From the NCBI RefSeq assembly GCF_001571325.1, contig NZ_BCTO01000010.1, positions 248,001 to 312,000 on the forward strand: 64,000 nt of DNA, in the 5' to 3' direction. The DNA comes from Delftia tsuruhatensis NBRC 16741 (GTDB lineage: Bacteria > Pseudomonadota > Gammaproteobacteria > Burkholderiales > Burkholderiaceae_C). Each line of letters starts with the position of its first letter. Positions within the stretch are counted from its first letter, which is position 1. The translations under genes were made by a program, and so were the position numbers. The notes beneath the pieces are model-generated. The model was not told the origin of the DNA, ran no database searches, and worked only from the letters and a program-made list of their open reading frames with translations. Positions 56,520-64,000 of the stretch are shown here, piece by piece.

Positions 56520-58589
56520 TCAAGCCGCTGTCTGCAAGGTTTTGGACTGCGCAGCGGGAGCGGGATGCGGCGGCAGCGTGAGCGTGAAGCTCGTGCCGCC
56601 CTCCGGTGAAGGTGCCGCCTGTATGTCGCCGCCATGCAGTCGCGCAATGCGCCGGGCGACCCACAGGCCCAGGCCGAAGCCGCGGGCCTGGTCGGAGCGG
56701 TGGCCGCGCTCGAAGCGCTCGAAGATGCGCAGCGCCAGCTCGGGCGCCAGGCCTGGGCCCTGGTCGCTGACGGTGAGTTCCAGCTGACCACGGTCGTCGG
56801 TGCGCGCGCGCACGGTGATTTCTCCGGCCTTGGCGTACTTCACGGCGTTGTCCACGAGGTTGGACAGTGCGATGCGGATGAGCGTGGAGTCGCACTCCCA
56901 GATGGCGGGCGCCTGCGCGCTGTCCAGGCGCAGACGGTGGCGGCGAGACCAGTGCACGAGCTGCGCGGCATCATCGACCAGCTCCATGACGGGAGCGCGG
57001 TGCAACTGCAGCCTGAAGGCGGGAGCGTCCAGGCGGTCGCTGATCAGGCAGTTGTCCACCAGGGCCGTGAGGCGTCTGCAGGCGCGCCGGATCTGGGCGG
57101 CGCGTTCGAGCTGGGAGTCGATGTCGGGGGAGGGAAAGGAAAGTTGCTCGGTGGCGGCACTGTCCACCACGGCCAGCGGCGTGCGGAACTCATGGTTGAC
57201 CATGTTGAAGAACTGCCGCTGCTCCAGTCGCAGCGTGCGTTCGCTGTGCAGCGCCGCCTGCAGCGCGTTCTGCGCCCGCAGCAGCTCGGCCGTGCGCAGC
57301 CGCACGCGCTCTTCCAGCGCATGCTCGGATTTGGCCAGGGATTCGAGCAGTTGTGCCTGGCGTGCCATGGAGTCCCGGAATTTCTGGATCAGGCTGGCGC
57401 CGACGGCCACGGTGATCACGATGTTGACCAGCAAGGTGTTGAGCTGCCAGAAAACGCTGGTCTCTATGGTGGGCAGGCTGGCAAGGCCCACATAGGCTGC
57501 CGTCACATACAGCCCCATGAGCCCGTACATGGTGCTGGGAACGACCATCAGCACATGGACCAGGCTGGCACGATCGCGCAGCAGATTGCTCCATGCCACC
57601 ACCGCAAACAACGCGCTGATGGCCCAGGGCGCGCCGACCCCTATCCAGGCCCAGTCCTGGTAGCGGCCGAGCGGGATGCTTGGCAGGCACAGCAACGGGA
57701 TGATTCCCAGGGCGAGCAGGGCCCGGTCCATGCGCCGCCAGCGTGTGTCGCGGGTCAGCAGCTCGCGCATCTGCCAGGCCAGGGCGGCGGGAAGCATCAG
57801 GGTGCCAAGGCTGACGCACAGATGGCCCCAGTGCGCCAGATGGTCGGGCAGCCAGATCTGCAGGTAGCCCCGGTCGCTGGCGCCATGGATCAGTACGGCG
57901 ATGGCTGCCACGGCCATGGCGGCCAGTTTGCGCAACCGCAAGGCCAGGGCGGCCCCGATGATCAGCAGGGCCAGCATGAGGTTGATGCCCTGGTGGATGC
58001 CCGATGCCCATTCCACGGCCGAGAACTGCGTCATCAGACCGCTGCTGCGCCAGATCGTGGCGTCCAGCTGCATGGGGCTTGAGGTCTGCACGCGCAGGAT
58101 GAAGGGCTGGTCCGTGTACAGCGGAAACACGAGCTGGCGCACATGGACCCGTGGTTCGCCGGTTGCCGTATCGCCGCTGCTGCGCATGCGCCAGGCGCCG
58201 TCCATGTACTGGTACAGCGCGACCTGGTCCAGGTAGCTGGGCAGGATCTCCAGCCACAGAGGGTCCTGCTCGGGGTCGATCTTCCCGGCGGCGATATAGG
58301 GAGCCTGCACCTTGAGCCAATACACATCGCGCGTGTAGCCCTTGTTCAGCGGTGTGTCGAGCGCGGTGAAGTCCGTATCGGGCAGGGCTGCCACCTGGTC
58401 GATGGTGAGGCTGCCCTGCGCATCGACAAGCGCCAGCATGGGCAGGTCCGTGCCCAGCTGCAGGCGCTTGGCTGGAAGGGACTGCCAGGCCGGACTGAGG
58501 ATGAAGCAGACCACCAGCACCAGCGAAAACACCAGCCAGCCCGGCAGCGCCAGACGGTTCAGGACACGCAGCAGGTTCAGGATGCGCAT
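56520..58589 (-). CDS. 7TMR-DISM sensor histidine kinase (downstream paralogue)
   Basis: 689 residues from the ATG at 58589. An N-terminal helix, a 7TMR-DISMED2-type extracellular domain (about 45-195), seven membrane helices (about 205-395), a coiled coil, an H-box 'NMVNHEFRTPLAVV' (His near 465) and an ATPase domain ('SNLVDNAVKYA', 'DQGPGLAPEL', 'GFGLGLWVARR'). It is a close paralogue of the kinase just upstream and overlaps its gene by 13 bp. The extracellular domain is often carbohydrate-binding in this family. Confidence 0.9.
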   Translation of the reverse strand: MRILNLLRVLNRLALPGWLVFSLVLVVCFILSPAWQSLPAKRLQLGTDLPMLALVDAQGSLTIDQVAALPDTDFTALDTPLNKGYTRDVYWLKVQAPYIAAGKIDPEQDPLWLEILPSYLDQVALYQYMDGAWRMRSSGDTATGEPRVHVRQLVFPLYTDQPFILRVQTSSPMQLDATIWRSSGLMTQFSAVEWASGIHQGINLMLALLIIGAALALRLRKLAAMAVAAIAVLIHGASDRGYLQIWLPDHLAHWGHLCVSLGTLMLPAALAWQMRELLTRDTRWRRMDRALLALGIIPLLCLPSIPLGRYQDWAWIGVGAPWAISALFAVVAWSNLLRDRASLVHVLMVVPSTMYGLMGLYVTAAYVGLASLPTIETSVFWQLNTLLVNIVITVAVGASLIQKFRDSMARQAQLLESLAKSEHALEERVRLRTAELLRAQNALQAALHSERTLRLEQRQFFNMVNHEFRTPLAVVDSAATEQLSFPSPDIDSQLERAAQIRRACRRLTALVDNCLISDRLDAPAFRLQLHRAPVMELVDDAAQLVHWSRRHRLRLDSAQAPAIWECDSTLIRIALSNLVDNAVKYAKAGEITVRARTDDRGQLELTVSDQGPGLAPELALRIFERFERGHRSDQARGFGLGLWVARRIARLHGGDIQAAPSPEGGTSFTLTLPPHPAPAAQSKTLQTAA

Positions 58590-60673
58590 GGCGAGGCGGG
58601 CTGTGTTGCAGCTGTGGCAAGGCCGCTGTCTTCGGGAATGCTGCAGGGCAGCGTCAGCGTGAAGCAGGTGCCGCCGCCCGCAGCTGGCGTGACCTGCACA
58701 TCGCCGCCGTGCATCTGGGCCACGCGCCGGGCCACCCACAGGCCCAGGCCGAAGCCTCGGGTCTGGTCCGAGCGCTCTCCGCGCTCGTGCAGCTCGAAGA
58801 TGCGCTGCGCCAGCTCGGGCGCCAGGCCAGGGCCCTCGTCGCTGACGGTGAGCTCCAGCCGGCCCTGCCCGTCCAGGCGGGCACACACGGCGATTTCGCC
58901 GGCCTGGGCGTATTTCACGGCGTTGTCCACGAGGTTGGACAGGGCGATGCGCACCAGCGTGGGATCGCACTGCCAGGAGGCGGGGATGCCGGCAGTCTCC
59001 AGCCTCAGATGATGGCGGCGCGACCAGTGCACGAGCTGTACGGCATCGTCGATCAGGTCCGTCACCGGAACCCGGTCGAGCTGCAGCCGGAACGCAGGCG
59101 CGTCCAGGCGGTCGCTGACCAGGCAGTTGTCCACCAGGGCCGTGAGGCGCCTGCAGGCACGCCGGATCTGGGCGGCCCGCTCCAGTTGGGAGTCGATGTC
59201 GGTGGACGGAAAGGTCAACTGCTCCGTGGCCGCGCTGTCCACCACGGCCAGCGGCGTGCGGAATTCATGGTTGACCATGTTGAAGAACTGGCGCTGCTCT
59301 AGCCGCAGGGTGCGTTCGCCGTGCAGCGCGGCCTGCAGCGCGTTCTGTGCATGCAGCAGCTCGGCCGTGCGTGTGCGTACCCGGCCTTCGAGCGCGTGCT
59401 CGGAGCGGGCCAATGACTCCACCAGTTGCGCCTGCCTGTCCATGGAGTTCTGGAATTTCTCGACCAGGCTGGCGCCCACGGCAATGATGATGAGGATGTA
59501 CAGCAGCAGCGATTCCAGTTGCCAGTACATGCCGGCTTCGATGTCGGAGGACACCAGCCCCGTGAACGCTGCAGCCACGTGGATGCCCATGACCGCATGC
59601 AGCGTGTAGGGAATCAGCACCAGCAGGTTGACGATGCTGGGGCCCTGGCGGAGCAGGTTCTTCCAGGCCACCAGAGCGCTCAGCATGCTGGCCATCCAGG
59701 GGACGCTGACTCCGAGCCAGGCCCATTGCGTGTAGTGCCCCATGGGAATGCTGAGCAAGGCCAGCAGCGGCGCCAAGGTCAGCAGCACCAGCATGCGGTC
59801 GATGCGGCGCCAGATCGTTCCGCGCGTCAAGGTCTCGCGTGCCTGCCAGGCAAAGGCGGCAGGCAGCAGGAAGACGCCCACGCTCACCCAGATATCCGCA
59901 TGCGGCGCCCAGGGCTCGGGCAGCCACAGCTGGGCATAGCCGCGCACATTGGCGTTGTGGGTCAGAACCACGAACGCCAGCAGCGTCATGGCCATCAGGC
60001 TGCGCATGCGAAGGGCCAGGGCTGCGCCGGCGATCAGCAAGGTCAGCACCAGGTTCACGCCCTGGTGCACCCCCGAGGCCCACTCCACGCTGGACAGCCA
60101 GGCCATCAGCCCCGTGCTGCGCCAGACCGTGGCGTACAGCTGCATGGCGCTGCTGGTCTCGATGCGCAGCACAAAGGGCTGGCCGGCGCGCAGTGGAAAC
60201 ACCAGCTGGCGCACATGGATGCGCTGGGCCATGGGCACCGTGTCGCCGCTTTCGCGTGCCTGCCACAGGCCATTCGCCTGCTGGTAGAGCGTGACCCTGT
60301 CCAGATAGGTGGGCGTGATCTCCAGCCACAGCGGATCATTGCCGGCCAGCGCACTGGCGGGTGCGAGGGCAGGCATGGCAACCCTCACCCAGTAAGCCTG
60401 GCGGGTATAGCCCTCGTTCAGAGGCGTGCGCCGGGTTTCGAAGGCATCATCGGGCAGGGCCGCGACCTGTTCAATGGTCATGCTGCGGCCCGCATCGGCA
60501 AGCACCTGCATCGGCAGGTCCTTGCCCAGACGCAGTCCCTTGTCAGGGGGAGACATGGTTGCCGGGCTCAGCACGAAAAATGCGAGCAGCCCGAGCGATA
60601 CCGTGATCCATGCAATAAAAGTAAATTTTTGTGTGTTTCTCTGAACTGTGAGCATTCGAGAGTGTTCGTGCAT
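58577..60673 (-). CDS. 7TMR-DISM sensor histidine kinase (upstream paralogue)
   Basis: 698 residues; the start is uncertain (an ATG at 60655 also fits). The domain order matches the next gene: DISMED2 (about 45-200), seven helices (about 205-405), coiled coil, phospho-acceptor His469 in 'NMVNHEFRTPLAVV', and a complete ATPase domain. Sequence similarity is highest in the cytosolic half, where long blocks are identical. It is divergent from an OmpR-type response regulator gene 51 bp away. Confidence 0.9.
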   Translation of the reverse strand: MHEHSRMLTVQRNTQKFTFIAWITVSLGLLAFFVLSPATMSPPDKGLRLGKDLPMQVLADAGRSMTIEQVAALPDDAFETRRTPLNEGYTRQAYWVRVAMPALAPASALAGNDPLWLEITPTYLDRVTLYQQANGLWQARESGDTVPMAQRIHVRQLVFPLRAGQPFVLRIETSSAMQLYATVWRSTGLMAWLSSVEWASGVHQGVNLVLTLLIAGAALALRMRSLMAMTLLAFVVLTHNANVRGYAQLWLPEPWAPHADIWVSVGVFLLPAAFAWQARETLTRGTIWRRIDRMLVLLTLAPLLALLSIPMGHYTQWAWLGVSVPWMASMLSALVAWKNLLRQGPSIVNLLVLIPYTLHAVMGIHVAAAFTGLVSSDIEAGMYWQLESLLLYILIIIAVGASLVEKFQNSMDRQAQLVESLARSEHALEGRVRTRTAELLHAQNALQAALHGERTLRLEQRQFFNMVNHEFRTPLAVVDSAATEQLTFPSTDIDSQLERAAQIRRACRRLTALVDNCLVSDRLDAPAFRLQLDRVPVTDLIDDAVQLVHWSRRHHLRLETAGIPASWQCDPTLVRIALSNLVDNAVKYAQAGEIAVCARLDGQGRLELTVSDEGPGLAPELAQRIFELHERGERSDQTRGFGLGLWVARRVAQMHGGDVQVTPAAGGGTCFTLTLPCSIPEDSGLATAATQPASPCAS

Positions 60674-60724
60674 GGCGGCGGACGTTCACCCCAATGAAAA
60701 TCCGCGCACCAATAGGCAAACATC

Positions 60725-61426
60725 ATGCAGCAGACACTAGAGCCATCGATCGAGTTCACCGTCGCCGTCGTAGAGGACGACGAGGATATTCGTATCAATG
60801 TGTGTCGATTTTTAACAAAGTCTGGCCTGCATGCCTGGGGCACGGATTCTGCAGAAGACTTCTACATAAAGCTACTGCGCGAGAAGGCAGATCTGGTCGT
60901 CGTCGACCTGGGTCTGCCCGGCGAGGACGGGCTGAGCCTGGTCAAGCGCCTGGCCGAGCAGGAGATCCCCGTGGTGGTGCTCACGGCACGCGGCGATCTG
61001 GACAGCCGCATTGCCGGCCTCAATGCCGGCGCCCTGCAGTACTTCGTCAAGCCCACCGACATGAACGAGCTGGTGGCCGGCATCCGCTCCCAGCTTCGCC
61101 GCAACACCGGTCAGCCGGGCAGGGCGTCCGCCCCATTCCTGACCTGGCGCCTTGACCCCCTGTCGGCCTGCATGGTCGCACCCAACCACCAGATCATTGC
61201 CCTGACCAGCCGCGAGCTGGAATTGCTCGGCTGCCTGATGGCAACCCCCGGGACCATGGTGTCCAAGCAGACCCTGATCGAGGCCATGGGCTATGCCGAT
61301 GTGGATGACGGTTTTCATCGCATTGAATCGCAGTTGACGCGGCTTCGCCGCAAGACCCTGGATATCTCCGGGCTGGCCCTGCCGGTGAGGGCCGTGTTCG
61401 GTCGAGGGCTGGTGTTCGTGCCTTAG
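60725..61426 (+). CDS. OmpR-family response regulator
   Basis: 233 residues. The receiver domain has 'VVEDDEDIR' (acidic pocket), Asp61 in 'LVVVDLGLPGEDGL' and 'YFVKPTD'. The DNA-binding half is a divergent winged helix ('LTSRELELLGCLMATPGTMVSKQTLIEAMGY', 'RIESQLTRLRRK'). It is divergent from the two paralogous kinases, its likely partners, and precedes the large repeat-protein gene by 197 bp, making that gene a candidate target. Confidence 0.9.
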   Translation: MQQTLEPSIEFTVAVVEDDEDIRINVCRFLTKSGLHAWGTDSAEDFYIKLLREKADLVVVDLGLPGEDGLSLVKRLAEQEIPVVVLTARGDLDSRIAGLNAGALQYFVKPTDMNELVAGIRSQLRRNTGQPGRASAPFLTWRLDPLSACMVAPNHQIIALTSRELELLGCLMATPGTMVSKQTLIEAMGYADVDDGFHRIESQLTRLRRKTLDISGLALPVRAVFGRGLVFVP

Positions 61427-61623
61427 GCGCCTTTTTCTTCTCCATTTCAGCTTTTTGAACCGCTGCCGTCCGGGCATGCGGAAGGGATTCGTTCGCCCAT
61501 TTTTTTGCTGCAAAAGCGCGTGCGCGTGATTGGGCGGCTTGGTGCTGGCGGTGTGCGCAAGCCGGCGGCGTGGGCCGTCGGGGTTTTCATCCGTGATCAA
61601 ACACACATGAAGAGAGGAATGGT

Positions 61624-64000
61624 ATGGCGAGACAGAGTTTGCATATCCGGCCCACAGGGCCGCGCATGAAGGCCTGGAGGCAGGCCAGAAGTCTGGTTGC
61701 AGCCGGCACCCTGGCAATGGTGGGTGCAGTTGCGCAGGCGGCATTTCTGAATGGGGACTTCGAGGCAGGGGACCTGACTGGCTGGACCCCCCAGGCCTGG
61801 ACCAACAATGGCACCCAGGCCAATCCGAAGCGCTTGAGCGAGTTGCGCCTGCAGCCACCTGGCACCAAGTCCCATCTGGTCGAAATCGCCAGCGGCTCGG
61901 AAGGCGCTGCAGACGAAGTCCTGTTCCGGGGTGACGCCGGCCAGTCCGCCCTCAAACTGACTTTGGCAGGCTCCCACTCTGCCCGCATCAACCTCAAGGC
62001 GAACAGCGCCATCCCAGCCAGCAACGTGATACCTCGGTCCAGCAAGGTCACGGGGGGACTCGCCGGCTGGACCCAGCAGGTCAATACGGCAAGTTCCATC
62101 ACCCAGGAAGTGACGCTGACTGCGGATGACATCGACCAGGACGGCAAGATCCACATCCGATTTGTCGCGGCGCCCGTGCTTGAGTACGCCAGCAATCACG
62201 GAGGCGAGGATCGCCCCTACTTTGCCATCTCGCTGGTCAAGACCTATGACGCCCAGACCGCCACGGATCTGACGGGCTCACCCCAGGAGTTGTTCTTCAA
62301 ATACCACTACGGCGGCGAGCCGGGGGCACCCTGGAAGACCTTTACCGACAAGGGCGGTGCCATCCAGAACTACACCGACCCCCAGGCCTACGATGTCGCT
62401 CCTGGCAATGCCTACCTGCGGGTAGGCGACAAGGTCAGGCTGCAGGCCGTGGCCTCGGCCTGCAGTGCCGGTGGCCACGCAGGCCATCTGTACGTTGACA
62501 ACTTCGGCACGACCTTGCCCAAGACCCTGTGGATCAGCGCGTCCGGGCCTGTCAGCGCGCCCAAGGCGGACGGCACGGAGATCACCTATACCTACACCTA
62601 TACGAACAACGGCAGCACCCCGGTGAACAACGTGAAGGTCACGCCCGCCATGCCCGTGGGCACGGATGCGGGCATCAGTCCGACCACGTTCGTGTCGCTG
62701 GCCGGCGACGGCGGCGCTTGCACGGCCCCGGCCGTGGGCAGTTCAGATCCTGCCCAGTGCGACTTTGGGACCCTGGCTCCCGGGCAGTCGGGCACGTTCA
62801 CGATGACCGTGAAGGTTCCTGCGGGCACGCCGTCAGACCAGATCAACAACGGCAACTACACCATCGGAGGCGACCTGACCTCGACCCTGCTCGGTGCCAT
62901 GGTGCAGACCCAATTGCTGGCTCCCGCGGCGAGCAGCGACATGGTGCCTGATGTCTCCGGACTCCCGCCCACCGCCGTGGTCGGCGTCCCCTACACCGGC
63001 AGCTTCTCCTGCAAGAACGATGGTGCAGCCAGCGCAGGCCAGGCTATCTGCGATGCCTCCGGTCTGCCTCCTGGCGTGACGGCAGGCCAATGCACGATAG
63101 ACGGCGCGGCCTGGATGCAGCCCGCCGTGGTGCCTGCGGGCAAGACGGTGGTCTGCCAGGTCTCCGGCACACCGACGGGTCCAGGCGGCAGCTCGACGGT
63201 CACGGTGACCACGGGCGGCGACAACGACCTGACCCCGGGCAACAACACGACCACGTCGAACATCGCGGTCACCACAGCGCCGGACATGCAGGTCAATCTG
63301 AGCGGACTGCCCCCCACCTCGCCGCTGAACATTCCCTATAGCGGCAGCTTCACCTGCAGCAACCAGGGCCTGGCCAACGCCGTGAGCGGCACCTCCTGCG
63401 CCGTCTCCGGCCTGCCGGCTGGCGTGACACAAGGCGCATGCTCCATCAGCCCCGGCAATGCCGCGTGGGTGGCGGGCAATGCGGTGCCGGTGGGAGCCAC
63501 GGTCACCTGCCAGGTGAGCGGTACGCCCACGGCCGCAGGTTCGTCCACGGTCACGGGCACCACGGGCGCAACGGATGATTCGAATGCGGCAAACAACACC
63601 GCGACCATGAATGTGTCCACCGTTGCAGTGCCCGACATGGGCGTCGATCTGAGCGGCCTGCCGACCGCGTTCACTGCCGGCACGCCCTACAGCGGCCGTT
63701 TTGTCTGCAAGAACCAGGGCTCGGCCGATGCATCGGCAGGCACCTCGTGCGCAGTCACGGGACTGCCGCCTGGCGTCAGCCAGGGCGCTTGCCGCATCAG
63801 CCCCTCCAATGCAGCCTGGTCCGCAGGGGATGCCGTGCCTGCGGGCGCCAGCGTGACCTGCACGGTCAGCGGAACGCCCAGCTCCGTGGGGGCGGTGGCA
63901 CTGACGGGCAGTACCGGTGCGACCGGAGATGCCAACCCGGCCAACAACACGGCTTCCCGCGCGGTGGCCGTGGCCGTATCGCCCGCCTCCATCCCCACCC
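61624..64000 (+). CDS. Large secreted repeat protein (DUF11-like), incomplete at right edge
   Basis: An open frame of 792 codons with no stop before the window ends. ATG at 61624 follows a good ribosome site (GAGAGGA). A signal peptide ends near 'GAVAQAAF' (about 40). The first domain has 'NGDFEAGDLTGWT', a choice-of-anchor or DUF642-like start (about 41-290). A DUF11-type segment follows ('YTYTNNGSTPVNNVKVT', about 300-420). From residue 439 there are three repeats of about 116 residues, each with paired cysteines and 'SGLPPGVT'-like motifs. It is probably an exported surface protein; the C-terminal anchor is not visible. Confidence 0.85.
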   Translation, partial: MARQSLHIRPTGPRMKAWRQARSLVAAGTLAMVGAVAQAAFLNGDFEAGDLTGWTPQAWTNNGTQANPKRLSELRLQPPGTKSHLVEIASGSEGAADEVLFRGDAGQSALKLTLAGSHSARINLKANSAIPASNVIPRSSKVTGGLAGWTQQVNTASSITQEVTLTADDIDQDGKIHIRFVAAPVLEYASNHGGEDRPYFAISLVKTYDAQTATDLTGSPQELFFKYHYGGEPGAPWKTFTDKGGAIQNYTDPQAYDVAPGNAYLRVGDKVRLQAVASACSAGGHAGHLYVDNFGTTLPKTLWISASGPVSAPKADGTEITYTYTYTNNGSTPVNNVKVTPAMPVGTDAGISPTTFVSLAGDGGACTAPAVGSSDPAQCDFGTLAPGQSGTFTMTVKVPAGTPSDQINNGNYTIGGDLTSTLLGAMVQTQLLAPAASSDMVPDVSGLPPTAVVGVPYTGSFSCKNDGAASAGQAICDASGLPPGVTAGQCTIDGAAWMQPAVVPAGKTVVCQVSGTPTGPGGSSTVTVTTGGDNDLTPGNNTTTSNIAVTTAPDMQVNLSGLPPTSPLNIPYSGSFTCSNQGLANAVSGTSCAVSGLPAGVTQGACSISPGNAAWVAGNAVPVGATVTCQVSGTPTAAGSSTVTGTTGATDDSNAANNTATMNVSTVAVPDMGVDLSGLPTAFTAGTPYSGRFVCKNQGSADASAGTSCAVTGLPPGVSQGACRISPSNAAWSAGDAVPAGASVTCTVSGTPSSVGAVALTGSTGATGDANPANNTASRAVAVAVSPASIPT
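62938..63984 (+). repeat. Three tandem 115-117 residue protein repeats
   Basis: Units begin at 62938, 63283 and 63634, giving periods of 345 and 351 nt. Each begins with a 'DM-V-LSGLP' element, contains 'PYSGSFxCxNxG', a 'CAVSGLPPGVT'-like middle and ends with 'STxxTTG...NNT'. The array may continue beyond the window. Confidence 0.8.

Noticed and set aside
62938-64000. CRISPR-like or DNA-level tandem array
   Set aside because: The periodicity of about 348 nt is at protein level, the DNA units are diverged and the frame is open throughout, so it is a domain repeat. No CRISPR arrays were found elsewhere in the window.

Overview
This 64 kb window is high-GC chromosomal DNA of a betaproteobacterium. 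I infer the family Comamonadaceae, close to Delftia, Comamonas or Acidovorax. The inference rests on the gene content (hrcA, ribF-ileS-lspA, recJ beside an rpfE-like gene, a Bug-type TctC receptor plus tctBA, many methyl-accepting chemotaxis proteins) and on strongly G/C-biased third codon positions. No database search was possible, so all family names come from motif recognition.

Layout. 1-800: the end of hrcA and two tRNA genes (CAU and Arg-ACG), each followed by a terminator. 848-5754: a minus-strand signalling operon (OmpR-type regulator, LysM-FecR periplasmic protein, CHASE2 histidine kinase). 5850-13000: trpS, an M50 protease, two chemoreceptors, a YciO/Sua5 protein and a PHP phosphatase. 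13050-14765: a three-lipoprotein operon (CsgG/HfaB, DUF4810, GNA1162/DUF799).

14766-23725 is a lower-GC island ending at the 3' end of recJ. It holds a compact minus-strand class II microcin operon. In transcription order it contains: a frameshifted microcin-like gene (22733-22407), a small membrane peptide, a JmjC/cupin-type 2-oxoglutarate oxygenase, a membrane protein placed like an immunity gene, an intact Gly-rich microcin precursor with a 15-residue double-glycine leader, an HlyD/CvaA-type adaptor, a C39-peptidase ABC exporter and a dedicated TolC-family outer membrane channel. A decayed IS5-type transposase lies on the recJ side. The oxygenase inside a microcin operon is the most unusual feature of the window. 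The logic is immunity plus precursor, possible oxidation by the JmjC enzyme, leader cleavage by the C39 domain, and export through HlyD and TolC.

23726-47824 is mostly conserved chromosome: recJ and an rpfE-like gene; a sulfatase with a TctC receptor, divergent from a MarR regulator with a palindromic operator; lolC-type and lolD genes; a soluble double-PAS chemoreceptor; tatD; a DNA glycosylase; a spermidine-synthase-like protein; a solitary GspE-type ATPase; tctBA; DUF3422; an SDR lacking the usual catalytic Tyr/Lys; a GGDEF-EAL protein; an EamA exporter; a quinone oxidoreductase; and a Nudix protein. 47846-56406: a Na/Pi cotransporter-like protein, the classic ribF-ileS-lspA cluster, an HNH endonuclease and a TPR methyltransferase.

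56520-64000: two adjacent paralogous 7TMR-DISM histidine kinases, a divergent response regulator, and a large secreted repeat protein that runs off the right edge of the window.
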